Source: Platynereis dumerilii
Lineage: Eukaryota > Annelida > Polychaeta > Phyllodocida > Nereididae
Direction: 5' to 3'
DNA: 64,000 nt
Assembly (NCBI GenBank): GCA_026936325.1
Contig: JAPTHN010000044.1
Coordinates: 124,001-188,000, forward strand
Shown here: positions 44,351 to 56,612 of the stretch, one piece after another
Layout of the letters: each line of letters begins with the position of its first letter
How positions within the stretch are numbered: position 1 is the first letter of the stretch
The notes under the pieces: model-generated
What the model saw: the letters and a program-made list of their open reading frames with translations, nothing else
What the model was told of the DNA's origin: nothing
Databases searched by the model: none
Position numbers and translations under genes: made by a program

Positions 44351-44767
44351 AGGATCGCTCAGAATTCATGACTGGGGGGGGGGTTGACGGGAGTTTTGCA
44401 CGAGGGGGGTACTAACTTTCACACATGTTCCAAGGGGTGGTAGTAATTTTTGACAATATGTTCAATCAGGGGGTTAGAAATTTTAGCAAAACAAAAATGT
44501 TATAAAACGCGTGTATACTCAGTTTGACCAAGCATTTTTACGCGCAAAAGTCTGCAAATCTGTACGCGAAACTGCACAAGGAGCACATGTACAACAATAT
44601 ATGTATGAATTGCTTTGTATGTCGAGGTTGGGGGTACTAAAAATGTGCAAGAAACCTCAGGGTGGGATACTAAAAATCTGCATGGAACTCAAGGGGTGGG
44701 TATCAATTTTTTGACGGGAAGTTCTGGCAAAACCCCCATCCTCCAGTCATAAATTCTGAACGGTCCC
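44351..44767. mobile_element. PIF/Harbinger-like MITE, copy 2
   Basis: Ends AGGATCGCTCAGAATTCATG (left, diverged) and the complement of GGGACCGTTCAGAATTTATG (right), again with TTA on both sides (44348-44350 and 44768-44770). Confidence 0.9.
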
Positions 44768-45164
44768 TTACAAGAAATAATTCTCTCATGACCAGATGCT
44801 TAGACAAATAGATAGATAGACAGATAAGCTATAAAGACTGAAATTTCATTTGCAGCAGTGAAATTAGTGTCATATTTGCAATAAATTCTTAGATCAAAAA
44901 CTATGCCAGTTTTATGGATTGCGTTTCCATGACAATTGAAATATAACTCACGCATTTCCTACAGGCATGATATTTTCAATATGGAAAGTCAAATACCTGA
45001 AAATATTTTTGTGAGTAGTGCATTCAGCTGCTTTGAAAGAGAAAGGTCCATCAAAATTAATCAGGACTTTCTGAATGCCACTCCTATATTAGTTCATTAA
45101 TGAACCTTCGTGAAAGTGAATGGGTTGTGAAACTTGTGATGCTTCATGTTGACTAACGCAAATG

Positions 45165-45618
45165 CTAATATGCTACAAATATACTCTGTTACAGAATAAC
45201 AAAATTGTCTTCAGCAGCTGTACGAAAGTGGGAAAATCTGAAAAATTCATCAGTAAAGTACAAGTTTTAGGGCTCGGAAGTGATTCAGTTACATGAAATT
45301 CATGAATAATTTTATTGAGTGATTCCGTTACAATAGATGTGATTCCCTTAGGTACCATGAAATTCGTAAATAATTTTTTCTAGGCGATTCCATTGCCTTA
45401 AATGTGATTCTTTGTACCATGAATTAATGAAAAAGTCAATATAAATTTTAAGAATTGATAGCAATAAAAAAGTATCTTGCATTACTAGGACAAACAACAT
45501 CATGTTTTATACACAGCATACGTACCAAGATTTCTTACTTCTTATTATAATATTTCTTATTGAATATAAATTGTTAAATATAAAAAAAAGAGGAATGGAC
45601 ACACAAACTCTTCATGGG
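45165..45618 (+). repeat. local duplication segment a'
   Basis: Paralogue of 41990-42430 with many substitutions and small indels; no conserved frame. Confidence 0.85.
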
Positions 45619-46343
45619 CAAGGACTAAATATTTAAGTGTTTTTGCGGGATGAAATTCGACACACACTCTTAGGGCCAGTGGTAACATCGACAAGCACCA
45701 TAACGTTTAGGCCATGCGGAAACATATGTATGATACTGGTATCAACATTGGGGGGGGGGAGCACAGACCTTATATACCCCCGCCCCCCGGTACCTACTCC
45801 CCATAGTTATGCAACAATTTTTGTACAGTTAAGGTGATGTTTTGCTGGTTAAGGTTGACATAGGACATTGGAAATATCTATGAAACGTTCTCAGTCATGC
45901 CAGAAACAGAGTTATTATCCTTTGGGGGACGTTCTCTTTCTCCAATTTTACAAGGTTTCTAATTGGTTGGTTTGGTTTTGGAATATCTTTTAAAGTATTG
46001 CATTGCCCTGCAATCTCAATTTTTCATCTTAAAGGAGACCCAAGATATTTTTTGGTGCACGATGTTGATTGTATTTTGATACCGGTGTTACTCACCAAAA
46101 ATGGCAAATTTGATTATAATCTGAATTCTTATCCCAATCGGGTTATTTGCATTTTTTCGGTGTAGGATGCTAATTGCATATTGATGCTATTATCATACAC
46201 AAACTATGTCTCATACTAACTTGATAAACGTTTTTCATAATTATGATGCTCAAAATCAGTCTATTTCCTGTTTTCTTAAATTCAGATCACCATTTCTATG
46301 GCATTGACTAAATGTTACCAAGCAAAGGGTAATTAAATCGTAG

Positions 46344-46545
46344 GGAATTTTGAATTAGCTCAAATGATCGTGTGATATGGTTGCACATTTGTTTGAGCTA
46401 ACATAGCTTGTTGTTTTAATTTATGATAATTTTTCTATTGCCATGTCCTTACTTACAACAACAAGCTGTGTTAGCTCTTAGGAACTGTGCAACCATCTCA
46501 CTCAATCATTTAAGAGCTGAATCAAAATTCAAATTTACTGTGTAA
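46344..46545. mobile_element. palindromic MITE, GATTGAGTGAGATG family
   Basis: Inverted halves around a central AACAAGC/GCTTGTT hairpin, with right-half words GCAACCATCTCACTCAATC and ATTCAAATTTACTGTG. Related to 26709-26915; the ends are approximate. Confidence 0.65.
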
Positions 46546-46629
46546 AAATGTCTTTCATTGTGTGCAGTCTCTCCATGCTAACTTCTGGGACCTGGGTTCG
46601 ATTCCTGATTTGGGCAACTCATTTCAGAT

Positions 46630-46985
46630 GGATGCAACTATGTTACAGTGAAATAATTAGGCCTATGCAGCAATGGTTAGAAATAAATATTTTTAGAATG
46701 GCAAGACATTCCTCATTTTTATAAGAAAAATATAAATTTTTAACAGCATGGGAATTATGTATGGCAAAAACTTCTGTTTGCACAAGGTAGAACAACCATT
46801 GGCAACAAGACCAATGTAGTTGCATGGCTATACATTATTTACATGCTTGTTGACACAGATAATGCAATGTTTCCATATCCTTAGTACAGTGTCAACATCA
46901 TTGTACCAAATCTATGGTCATTCCTGATACTCATTTGTGAAACAGGGCTGGTTCCATACATGCCAAGCTGCTTGGAAGGTGGCCC
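46630..46985 (-). repeat. local duplication segment b' (inverted)
   Basis: Reverse-complement paralogue of 43411-43815, immediately followed by a partial MITE at 46985-47128. Confidence 0.85.
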
Positions 46986-47128
46986 AGAACATAGGTTGTT
47001 GTTTAAGTTATGGTAGTCTGTCTGTTGCCATAACTTAAAACAACAAGGTAAGTTAGCTCAAAGGAATTATACCACCATCTCGCTCAATAATTTAAGCTGA
47101 CTCAAAATTCAAATTTTTCAGTCTACAG
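46985..47128. mobile_element. partial MITE, GATTGAGTGAGATG family
   Basis: A central palindrome (GTTGTTTTAAGTTATGG-type arms) and the right half with GCTCAAAGGAATTATACC and CATCTCGCTCAAT are kept; the left half is missing. Confidence 0.6.
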
Positions 47129-47312
47129 GTTCAGAGTCACATTTTTTCCACACCAGTCATTCTTCTCGCAATGCCCCACCTATGAGGCACAGTGATATGG
47201 GGAGAGGGGTCTGCTACTACAACTGTAGACATTCTAGACCTGCTTAATAGTTCTGTCTATTGATTCCATGGAAATTAATATAATATAATGGTCCAGGAAC
47301 AGTTGGTTACTA

Positions 47313-47895
47313 CAGTATCAGACGAAAGTGTAGACCGCGTCAGTATTTTTTCAATATCGGGGCAAATAGTGGCTTAGCTGAAAAAGTTCTTCATGGACTT
47401 TCTTGCCTATGCATCAGGGAAGTTCTACAATAGAGCAAACTTCATCTATTTTTATCACTTACTTGAATATGTGTGATAAACAAAAATTTCAGGCGGTCTA
47501 AACTTACGGTCTGATGCTGCTTTCATTCACAAAGGCCCTTAATGGCATTGTACACTGGAGGAAAGGTTGGTAAATTATTCAATGTTATTTTAGACGAGTT
47601 ATTCGATCACGTTTCATGTGATTTAAAGGAAATCAGTCATGACACAGGAAAAAACATGATTTTTAATTTATTTTTATAATTTCACCTTAGGGGCTAATAA
47701 TGGTGATTCAATGAGCCAAAATTTTGTTTATCACGCATAATTCAAGTAAGTGATAAAAATAGATGAAGTTTGCTCTATTGTAGAACTTCCCTGATGCATA
47801 GGCAAGAATTTCCAAGGATAATTTTTTCATCTAAGCCACTATTTTCCCCGATATTGAAAAAATACTGACGCGGTCTAAACTTTCGTCTGATACTG
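47313..47895. mobile_element. TA-flanked MITE with long inverted arms
   Basis: Ends CAGTATCAGACGAAAGTG and, in complement, CAGTATCAGACGAAAGTT; TA at 47311-47312 and 47896-47897. Arms of about 170 bp. A further, internal end (GGTCTGATGCTG near 47517) shows that 47313-47519 is itself a unit with two ends, so this is one full MITE plus an inverted partial one. Confidence 0.85.
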
Positions 47896-47897
47896 TA

Positions 47898-48213
47898 CAC
47901 TGTTAACCAAAAGGTTTTATATGGAACCTTTAAAGGTTCTATAAGATGGTATAGATAAGGTATCCTGAAAGGTTCATTACTCAATTTAAAAAAGGTTCCA
48001 AGAGCGAACTAAAACAACATTCAGATAAGCCTGTTGCACTGAGCTCCCACAATGGAACCACTTTTTTCACGTTGGGAGCGCAGGGTCCTATCATAAAGCC
48101 TTCCCACCAAGTATTACACCTTTTCAATTCAATTGAACCCTAGAAAATTTAGAATCTTTTCTTGGCTGTGGGTTCTTTATATATACCATCAAGAACCTTT
48201 AGAGTTGGTAGTG
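47898..48213. mobile_element. second MITE sharing a TA with its neighbour
   Basis: Inverted ends CACTGTTAACCAAAAGGTT (left) and, in complement, CACTACCAACTCTAAAGGTT. TA at 47896-47897 and 48214-48215. Inner AGGTTCTA/GGAACC words are iterated. It begins in the TA that closes the preceding MITE. Confidence 0.75.
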
Positions 48214-49086
48214 TAGATCAGTTTTTAGTTTATTGTAGAGCAATTATGACAAATTCATGGCAAATGACACATGAGTGCACCTGTCGCTTTGTAATCACAT
48301 TCTTCTGTGATACTTCCCTATTGATATAGCACACTAAAATGAAAGGTTCTTGACAAATATTTCTTTTCTGCTCAGTTATTGTGTGGTTTGAATCCCAGGT
48401 GAACGTTTTTCATTATCCCGGTATGCTTAGAAGGTACGACAAAAAGTCACTTGGCAAAATTATTTATTTTTCCTGCATGAAACCAAAAATGTTGAAATTG
48501 GACTTGATTCTAAGGTATTTGTCAGGATATAGGAAATCTTCCACTAACCTAATTATTGAATAACATAAAATAGGGTGCCATTTCGACTTACGGTAATTTG
48601 TCTAACTCTGTATGTGGAGATGTTGGTTCAGCAATGCGCGCCACAATTTCAAATAAGGTTGGACAATGACATCGATCAACAAGAACGAGCACTCACAGAG
48701 TGCATACTTAGGTCTGCCAGTCTGCCATTAAAATCTAAATCACCAAATATTAATCAATGTAAAAGTTACAGAGACCTGTAATAATTGAAAAGAGCTTTTA
48801 GTGTGTTGCAAGAAAGCATACTTCAAAGAAACAGATCCATACAGTGGTGGTTTTAACTGGATTTGGTGCAGAGAGTCACACACAGGATAATCTGGTGCAT
48901 CACGGCATGCCCATCCCTGTTGGCAGACCTAATAATTGGAATTCCCTTAAATGTGTCGTGCCTTGATGTTAATTCTAGGGCACCTGATGACAACATCATT
49001 GTACTGGATGTGGATTGGCAATTTTTTTGTAATTTATATGAACAAAAAATGCACCATTAAACTTTATTCTGTTTTTATATTTGCAG

Positions 49087-49132
49087 GCACTTCATGAAGT
49101 AACTCCCTGGGAACTCTTGTTTATTGTGACTG
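49087..49132 (+). other. possible 46-bp exon upstream of the receptor gene
   Basis: A pyrimidine-rich stretch ending TTTTTATATTTGCAG is followed by 46 bp and a donor GTGAGT. It could be a 5' UTR exon of the receptor gene whose acceptor is at 53109, 4 kb downstream on the same strand. Splice signals only; no transcript evidence. Confidence 0.25.
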
Positions 49133-52100
49133 GTGAGTTTTTTTTTTCAATTGTTCAATTTCCTAAAAAAGTTAGATGCGATTTAAACTTAAAAAAAGAC
49201 CAGTTATCATGATGCTTTAATGGTGCAAAACATATATATTTCATGTGGATTTTTAAGCCTTCAACTTTTCAATAATTGTATTCTTTATTGGCAAACATGA
49301 CATTGTGTTATAGGCATGGTGTTAAAAGGCCCTGTGCAAAATTGGCATAATTCTAGTAATCAACTCTCTGTTATTAAATCTTATCTGAATGCCGGATTTC
49401 TTTTACATTAAACAAAACAAAATAAATATACAATATATACAAACATTAGCTACAGTGGTTTCGTTATGTTTGGGGAAAGCGAGGATAGTTTTTAATCCAT
49501 CCCAGGATATTTATTCTGTCCATAGCTGGTAACATTAAGCTGGAGAGTGTCTTGTACTCAGTGTTCTATGCTGAGCCAAGTAAAATACCCCTACAATGGA
49601 TAGGGGTTGTCCCGATGTGGACTCACAGCTTTATAATCCCATTATTTATGTCTGCTGTGTCTGCTTTGGCTTTGGCTGCTACTCTAATAAACTTACAGCT
49701 CTTTGCAGATTGGCGGTCCACTGGAAGAATTTATTTTCTTCTTTTCAATTTGCAAACTGGCTTTGCCATGTCATTGACAGTTTTCTGTTGGTCTCCTAAT
49801 CTTCTTATTTGATGAAGTATCTGATATCATTTAATCAGTTTGTTTATTGACAACTATGCTGCTAGATATGACCAGCACTAAATCAAATGGTCAAGCATAA
49901 CCGACACAAACAAAACATCTTTAAGCCAGTGAGTGACATCACACAACCAAGTTGAAAGTACATTTTGACACTGTTTGGACCGCCAATCTGCAAACAGCTA
50001 TAGTGATATAGTATTGTATCATCAGATGCAAGTAAAATTCATGCAATAATAGGATCAACTTAACTTTTCTGTTTTGCCTGCTGGGATACTGATAAGAAGG
50101 AATTTGTTGTTAACAGGTTTGACGAAGCAAACTTGAAGAGAAAGTGTCATTTTTGCTTGAGGCAATATTAACCCTTGGAAACAAATGACACAAGTGACAA
50201 AAACAGACAATCCTCTAATAAACCCTTTGGCAGTTGTGTTGGTCTTTCTGATCTTGATGTTTACTGCTCATAGGCCTTAGAAAACAATAAGCTATCCAGA
50301 AACCTGATATGAAAATTGAAAATTCAATCATGAAGCCTGTATACTAGTCTTTTAATTGCTTTAGTGATATTGTATTGGGTTGATCGTTCCACGCCAAACC
50401 CAATCACACTTAAATAAAGTCTATGTACTTGGGTAGCTTGACAGTAGGCCTATGTTTGTTATTTATATCATCCTGTATGGCAATTTGTGGCAACAGAAGT
50501 CAGAAGCATGGACTCCGAAAATAGTAATATTGTGAGAAATATTCAATCATGCAAAATTATTTCCTGAGGCTGAGCACAGTTTTCATGCAATTTGATGTAA
50601 AGAGGTTTTCGTCCGTTGCCTGTGTCGGTGCAGAACGATTAGTTCTAATGATTTCAATTTTATTTGCAGTCACTGAAGTGCATAATATATCCAGAGGAAA
50701 GAATCAATATTCTTATGTGGTTTTAAGGTAAAAGTGAGTTGGAAATTCTTTGGAATACTGTGATAGCTATGTGATTGGCTCCATAGCACAGTCACTGTGG
50801 CCCAGGGAGCAGTGGATGCGGGTACAAACTCGGGTCTAACCATATCCATTGCTAAACCCACCATGGTCTAACTTTGGGATGAGCTATGAGGTCTAATCTA
50901 GGTATTGACAGAATGCTAAACTTCCTTAGCAAAACTGTTTGTGAAGGCCTCCTATTTTCTGGGATACAGATCTTTGAATGAACGGAAATGTTATTGTGAG
51001 CCAACAATTGAAAGCCCATCACACTAAAACAGAGCAAAACTCTCTGCCTCTGCCAGCTTTTTTTCTTCAAGGATTAGATTTCATCCAATGACTCATCATA
51101 CAAACTGCACTCCCAAGGGGCGCACAACGTAAATACGACATTGCTGATTGGTGGAGGGCTGGTCTGTTGGTAACGTAGAAATGTATGGTAGAAACTATGT
51201 TGCTACAACTTGAACACAACGTTGACATATTTTTACAATATTGCCACTATGTTGCAAACTAAGATCGAACCCTTGACATTGCCTCACAATTTTGTGAAAA
51301 CATTGCCACAACGGCGCATGCTAACGTCATATCTTTGAACGGCCAATTCTGTCCTGATTCACCCCATATTACGGTAGATGTGCCCATGCAGACTGTTCAT
51401 GCCTCTCTTTTGTGAGTTGTTAGGTGTTTATTGGATCGAGTCATCAATTAAAATGAAAACCCACAGCCTCTTACTTTATCATACTGTCTGTGTGAATATC
51501 TGAAATTGATTTGAGAAATCTATTTCCTGTAGATGAAAAAAAGAACTTACAAGTATACAACCATAAAACATATTTAATTGACCGTAACAGTAGCTAAGTG
51601 TTAAGCTATGATGTATGTCACAATAACATATATGAAAAATGCTCAGAAAACATTTTTTGATTTATTGTCATGATAAGTACAATGTAATAGATTAGATAAT
51701 CCCCCTTGGATAATAAAACATAGTAACACATTCAGCAGCTTGCACTAAGTCAGTTTTATTTTCAAAACTAACTTTATTTGAGGAAACAAGTCACTCAACA
51801 AGCTAGACGCTCGTGAATTAAGATACATTAATTGTTGATGTTTTGATGGAATATTTTATTTTCTGGATATAATACGGTACTGGTATGATCAATATTCTTG
51901 TGTACATCAGATTTATTTATTAAGTTTTCGTAATATTCAGCAATCGGAACTGTCAGAAAGATTGACATATGTCAATAATGAATGAAAATATTTTTTTTAT
52001 TGGATATTGAGAAATTTGGTTTTTAATTGTTTATAATTCAAAAGAAATTTGGGTCGCACAATACTTGTGCATGGTTGGAAGCATGGATTGCATAAATTTG

Positions 52101-52230
52101 TTAATTGTACTGCACACCTCCGGATGGCAATGATGTATTTTGTACTGCATATTTCAATGATTATGGAGATGGCTGTATACTAAAATTATTTGGGAAATGG
52201 GTGTTTCTCATTTTAATTTTTAATGAGATG
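49133..52230. other. no gene seen; possible intron of the receptor gene
   Basis: A+T-rich DNA. The frames of 60-86 codons (for example 49552-49812) show no family and no codon regularity. A tRNA-like word group near 50770-50840 is too degenerate to call. Confidence 0.4.
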
Positions 52231-52234
52231 GATC

Positions 52235-52440
52235 GATGGGTGATTGGGGCTTTTCGTCCTGTATTTATGCACTTGGTAGGATAATTAAGATAGGAGGATG
52301 ACACGGTAATGAGACGAAGGATATTGAAATAGCCGTCCAACATAGGCCCGGGTCACATGGCAAGAGCCGGATTCGTACCCTGGACCCAGCTATTTTCAGC
52401 CCAGCACGCTACCACTATACTAGACCAACCCCCCCCCCCC
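52235..52440 (-). repeat. SINE-B, minus-strand copy
   Basis: Complement of box B GGGTACGAATCC and box A GTCTAGTATAGTGGTAGC, with the body end GTGCATAAATACAGGA at its left. It begins next to a C-run at 52429-52441. A 115-codon minus-strand frame overlapping it is a chance frame. Confidence 0.9.
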
Positions 52441-53082
52441 CGTAATTTTAATGAGAAATGATGCCATTGTGCATGCACAAGTTTAAAAACACCTGTTATA
52501 TACAGAACTCTAGCTATAGCAGGCAGGAACATGTTAGTTTGAAGCTCACAGAATCTTTTATGGATCATGTACGTATAATTGCATGGATGGAGGAATGGGG
52601 CGTTAGTGGACAGCATGTCAGCAAGATTAGTAGACCAGTGGGGTCCAGCTATGCATGGGTTGCTACTGGTTATAGATGTGATAATATATATTCTATTCAC
52701 TGATCCCCTTTATTGTTGTTTCAATATTTTTAATACATGTGTACCCTGACACTGAGGAAATAGCACAGCTACAGCGAAAAAAAAAACTTTAAGCTTCCAC
52801 AAAAAAACATAACTTTAATGGACATTGTGATTTATAATTGTTATTTTAAAATAATGAGTAAAAATTGAATTAATACACTGATAATCCTATATCATTTCAC
52901 TATAACAACTTGGTTCACAGTTGTCTTGTGTAATATAAATGATTGTTTCAGGTTATCAGACTGAACAATAAAGCACTTTTAAGTGACAAATCCCAATAGA
53001 CTCTCCATGGAGATCATGTCAAAGTCTATGAATATTTTTTATATATCAGTCAATAATGCCAAGCTTTATCGGTATGTATGGT

Positions 53083-53109
53083 TACTAACCTATGTCTGTT
53101 TCATTTCAG
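53083..53109 (+). promoter_or_regulatory. branch point and 3' splice site before the receptor exon
   Basis: TACTAAC (53083-53089) is the perfect branch-point consensus, followed by TGTCTGTTTCATTTCAG ending at 53109, about 20 nt from branch to AG. This puts the exon start at 53110 and the first exonic ATG at 53119. An ATG at 53092 in the same frame lies in the intron. Confidence 0.85.
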
Positions 53110-53118
53110 GTGTTCAAA

Positions 53119-54315
53119 ATGTCTGGGTTAATTTATTCCACTCCTCGACCACATCTTTCTGTGGGGCTTGGAAACTACACGTACCTTCACAAGAAGGAGT
53201 TTTCTGACATGTGGGCGTCGAACGTGACCCCAGGTTTCACTGCTGTGACGAACAAGAGTTTCCCGGATCTAGACTACCCATGTGTTGCTATTACCAATGA
53301 AACACATGTGCTTGCATCTCACCAGATATACTTATATTCTTCTCTCATCTTTGTCTTCATTGGCCTTATCGGAAATATGCTCAGCGTAGCAGTGTTCACC
53401 TCAAAAGAGATGAGACCAATTTCGTCCAACTTTTATCTCTTGATGTTGGCCCTGTCCGATTCCATGTATTTGGTGAGTGTGTTCCTGACCAAGATCCTTA
53501 CCACGATGCGCTGTCTGCATTTCAAGGACAGCGAAGCAGATATCGAACACCGCAACACGATCATCTGCAAAATGCTGCAGTTCATGCAGGATTTCTTTTC
53601 GGATTACTCGACTTGCTTGATCATGGCTTTCACGATTGAACGATTCATTGCCGTCTACTTACCTGTCAAGTTCAAGGATATATGCACCGTAAGGCGTGCT
53701 AAGATGGTTTGCTTCGGCACTTTGATGTTTATTGCATTAACCATCGCTCCCTATCACTTCATGCATATTGGCCTCCATCCTGAGTTCGACGTCTGTATCA
53801 TCCTTATGGAGTACGAAGAGTTATTCACTTACATCTATGTGGTGGAAGCCCTTCTCTACCGGATTATCCCTGTTTTCGTCATCGCTATTTTGAATGTTTT
53901 CATCATTGTCAAGGTGTCCAAAGTCACTCGCGAGCGACGACGTCGCAAGGCGCAGGTTGTGAGCTGTGCGAATGGTAAAAAGAAAACAAAGAAGCAAGAT
54001 AAAAGCATGCAGCTCACCATCATGCTTATACTTGTTTCTAGCAGTTACATCATAGTGTATATTCCTGTTCTCATTCATTTTATCCTATGGAAGCTGCAGC
54101 GATCGGACCTAATAAGCCTTTCTAACACAGGAATGATAATTGCCCAGAAATATACTGGAGCTTTATATATCAGTGGTTTTGCCATCAACTTTTTCCTTTA
54201 CACCATGTCGGGTAGAGTTTTCCGCGAACAATTAGAACTCATCCTGTGTGAATCACTTCACCGTCACAGGCGGGAAACTGCCTGCAGCCAGGTAGAAATG
54301 ACCACTTTGGTGTAA
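53119..54315 (+). CDS. class A (rhodopsin-like) GPCR, peptide-receptor type
   Basis: 398 residues in one exon; a plasma-membrane receptor expected to signal through G proteins. The N-terminus (1-68) has four N-glycosylation sites (N19, N35, N45, N60) and no signal peptide. Seven hydrophobic helices lie at about 70-95, 104-128, 148-180, 194-216, 236-266, 298-324 and 343-363. Seen: GLIGN (N86), LALSD (D114), conserved cysteines C150 and C226, ERF (174-176) in place of DRY, a strongly basic third loop (269-297) and P316 in helix 6. Odd: no helix-4 tryptophan, no CWxP (SYIIVYIP instead), and NFFLY (357-361) replaces NPxxY. Such variants occur in invertebrate neuropeptide receptors (FMRFamide, TRH or sex-peptide receptor-like); the ligand cannot be assigned. 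The start is chosen from the splice acceptor and the A at -3. An intron precedes the ATG. Confidence 0.93.
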   Translation: MSGLIYSTPRPHLSVGLGNYTYLHKKEFSDMWASNVTPGFTAVTNKSFPDLDYPCVAITNETHVLASHQIYLYSSLIFVFIGLIGNMLSVAVFTSKEMRPISSNFYLLMLALSDSMYLVSVFLTKILTTMRCLHFKDSEADIEHRNTIICKMLQFMQDFFSDYSTCLIMAFTIERFIAVYLPVKFKDICTVRRAKMVCFGTLMFIALTIAPYHFMHIGLHPEFDVCIILMEYEELFTYIYVVEALLYRIIPVFVIAILNVFIIVKVSKVTRERRRRKAQVVSCANGKKKTKKQDKSMQLTIMLILVSSSYIIVYIPVLIHFILWKLQRSDLISLSNTGMIIAQKYTGALYISGFAINFFLYTMSGRVFREQLELILCESLHRHRRETACSQVEMTTLV

Positions 54316-55190
54316 AAAAAAAACAACAATTTAGCATGGATTTTTGTCAGTGTGAAAGAAATTCATAATGATTTGATAGCTATATATCATTGATGTATAT
54401 ATATATCTAAGCACTTTGAGTATGAAACAAGGCAAGTGTTTCAAGCACAAACTGTGAAACTTTTTGTGTAAATCATGAAGATTTTCCTATAGACTTGTAG
54501 GTATGGATTTTCATATCTGATTGTTTTATAGATGCATGCCTTTTTGACATAATTTGACATTTTGCAAATGACCACATTGCCATTATATCAGAGAAAAGAA
54601 CTTTGTTTGCTAAGCCACTATTGTAAATAATGATGTAAAATGTTATCAATTATCAAACAATGCCTAAAACAGATAAAGAGAATATTTTTATGTCATGAAT
54701 TTTTAATGATCTTGTGTTTATGTTTCTCGAGCAATTTGTTAGTATCGATTTTGTTGATGTATTCGTACCAGCTGCGAATCCAAGGGTACCTAGAGGCCTG
54801 AGTCCCCCCCATAGACCACTGAGATAATGAATAGCATTGTGGGGAAAATAAGCCATGAAGCGTCCCTCCCCCCCAGACTACCAAGTCCGGATCTGCAACT
54901 GCATACAATATGAATATATTAATTCTATTGAAATCAAACTGATGTGAATATATTACTTATTATTTAATGGTCATTTGATCATCACTACTTCAAATTTCAC
55001 AGGACATCAGAGCATACATGCCTCGACAATAGCTGATCTAAATTTATGAAAATATACAGTCCTGCATGTAAAATTGTGTCCATAAATAAAATGAATTGTT
55101 TCTGTACATACATGTAAGACTATACTTGTATTATGCATCATGTTTGATTTATGTATATTTAGAAAATAAAGATTTGTCAATGTCGAGTTG
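54316..55190 (+). other. probable 3' UTR of the receptor gene
   Basis: Non-coding, A+T-rich sequence after the stop. Poly(A) signals AATAAA lie at 55085-55090 and 55165-55170, the latter followed by a TG-rich stretch. A MITE (54769-54901) lies inside. The true end is not known. Confidence 0.45.
54769..54901. mobile_element. small MITE in the presumed receptor 3' UTR
   Basis: Imperfect inverted ends CAGCTGCGAATCCAAGG (left) and, in complement, CAGTTGCAGATCCGGAC, with C-runs inside. It is hAT-like in end type, but no 8-bp duplication is visible. Confidence 0.6.
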
Positions 55191-55199
55191 TTTTCAATG

Positions 55200-56433
55200 A
55201 CATCTATAGTTGGGACTATTGAAAATGGCAGGCTGTTTATTTGACCATACTCCATAGAGTAACGTTCATTGCTTTATTTGATATGAAAGCCAGACAGTTT
55301 TATGTACTTCTGAAAAAAGCCAGACTAAAGAAATTGTATCGTCATGTAGGGCTGATCACTGAATTTCATTTTTGCCACAACAATAAACAGGACAAGAAGA
55401 GCTGTTCAGAAAAAAATACACACCATTGAAAAAAAGCATAAAAAAAAACGATCTGTTCAAATTAATCTCCAAGTATCGATAGCCTCTAAGCCATGATTGT
55501 GACCTCCAAAATGATAATTGAAAAAAGTCTTAATGACAAAAATTTTAATAAAGGTTAAACTCCTCATTTTACTCACATATCTCACCAAAGGCGGATTATT
55601 AAAGGTACAGAACTGGCTATACTTTTCCCCAAGCATATTCCATTGAAGGATATTTCTTGTTGTGGATGGTTATCCGTATATTGAGGGTGCCTGCAGAGGG
55701 CCAACATGCCAAAGTTCAGGAAAATTCCTCTGAAATGCATCTGCTGATCTGTAATCTGCAGTGTGAAAAACAGACCATAGAATGTAATTTTAAAGATGTC
55801 GGTGACAAACCGTACGTGTTCTGGAGATGTGACATGCTGGTTAAAATATCCTACATTTCAATACGCTTGGGAAGAGGGGTAAAGGGAAAGTTGTACACCT
55901 TTGGTAATATGCCTTTGATCTCATACACTTTTCTCCAAAAATTCTAATTGACCAAAATACAAGACTGCATTATGGGTAGATGCACACTGTAAAACTGGCT
56001 GCGCTACTTTTACAGAAGTCACCATGATGAATAAGAGAATTGCCATAATGCAAATTTTATACTGTAGAAGACCATTGGTTTTCATGGCAAGGATCATTGT
56101 TTAAATGGTGAAAATATACAATATATCAGTAAAAAATAAAAGTGATTGTCTCTTGTCCCAACATCAAATGAGCAAAAATGATTTAGCAAAGGATTACTGC
56201 TTATACGCAGCATCCTGGTCTTCCAGACAAATTCTCTATGCGATTAAAACAAAACACTCCTTCAATACGTTGTATGAACTTGTATCGTTGTCAAAACCAA
56301 TAAAAATATACAATATTAGTATTATTAGCAATACAAGATGCATTTTAGATTACAGAAATTGATATGAAACTAAGCAGAGATTGCGAAAAGTCATCAAAAC
56401 AGGTGTAACTAGCTTGTTCACAAGCATGAGTTA
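55200..56433. other. no gene seen
   Basis: A+T-rich sequence. The 96-codon frame at 55657-55947 has no recognisable family or domain. Confidence 0.4.
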
Positions 56434-56612
56434 CGGATCATTTCATAAAATTTGTAGACACAGACTGTATGTGATTTTGTTTCTCGAAACATGTCTTCTA
56501 TAGTGGAAAGTCACATCAAAGAACTTATGACATCACTTTTCACAATAGAATAACATGTCCTCGAAAAAAATGCACATTCAGTCTCAGTGATTACAATTAT
56601 GAAATCATCTTT
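56434..56612. mobile_element. MITE with GATGATTTCAT ends, second copy
   Basis: A diverged relative of 27043-27217: GGATCATTTCATAAAA at the left, ATGAAATCATCTTTA at the right, inner TTATGACATCACTTTTC. Confidence 0.75.

Noticed and set aside
52353-52700. 115-codon minus-strand frame
   Set aside because: It overlaps a SINE-B copy and has no family resemblance.
53092-53118. Upstream in-frame ATG of the receptor ORF
   Set aside because: It lies between the TACTAAC branch point and the splice acceptor, so it is intronic; the ATG at 53119 is preferred.
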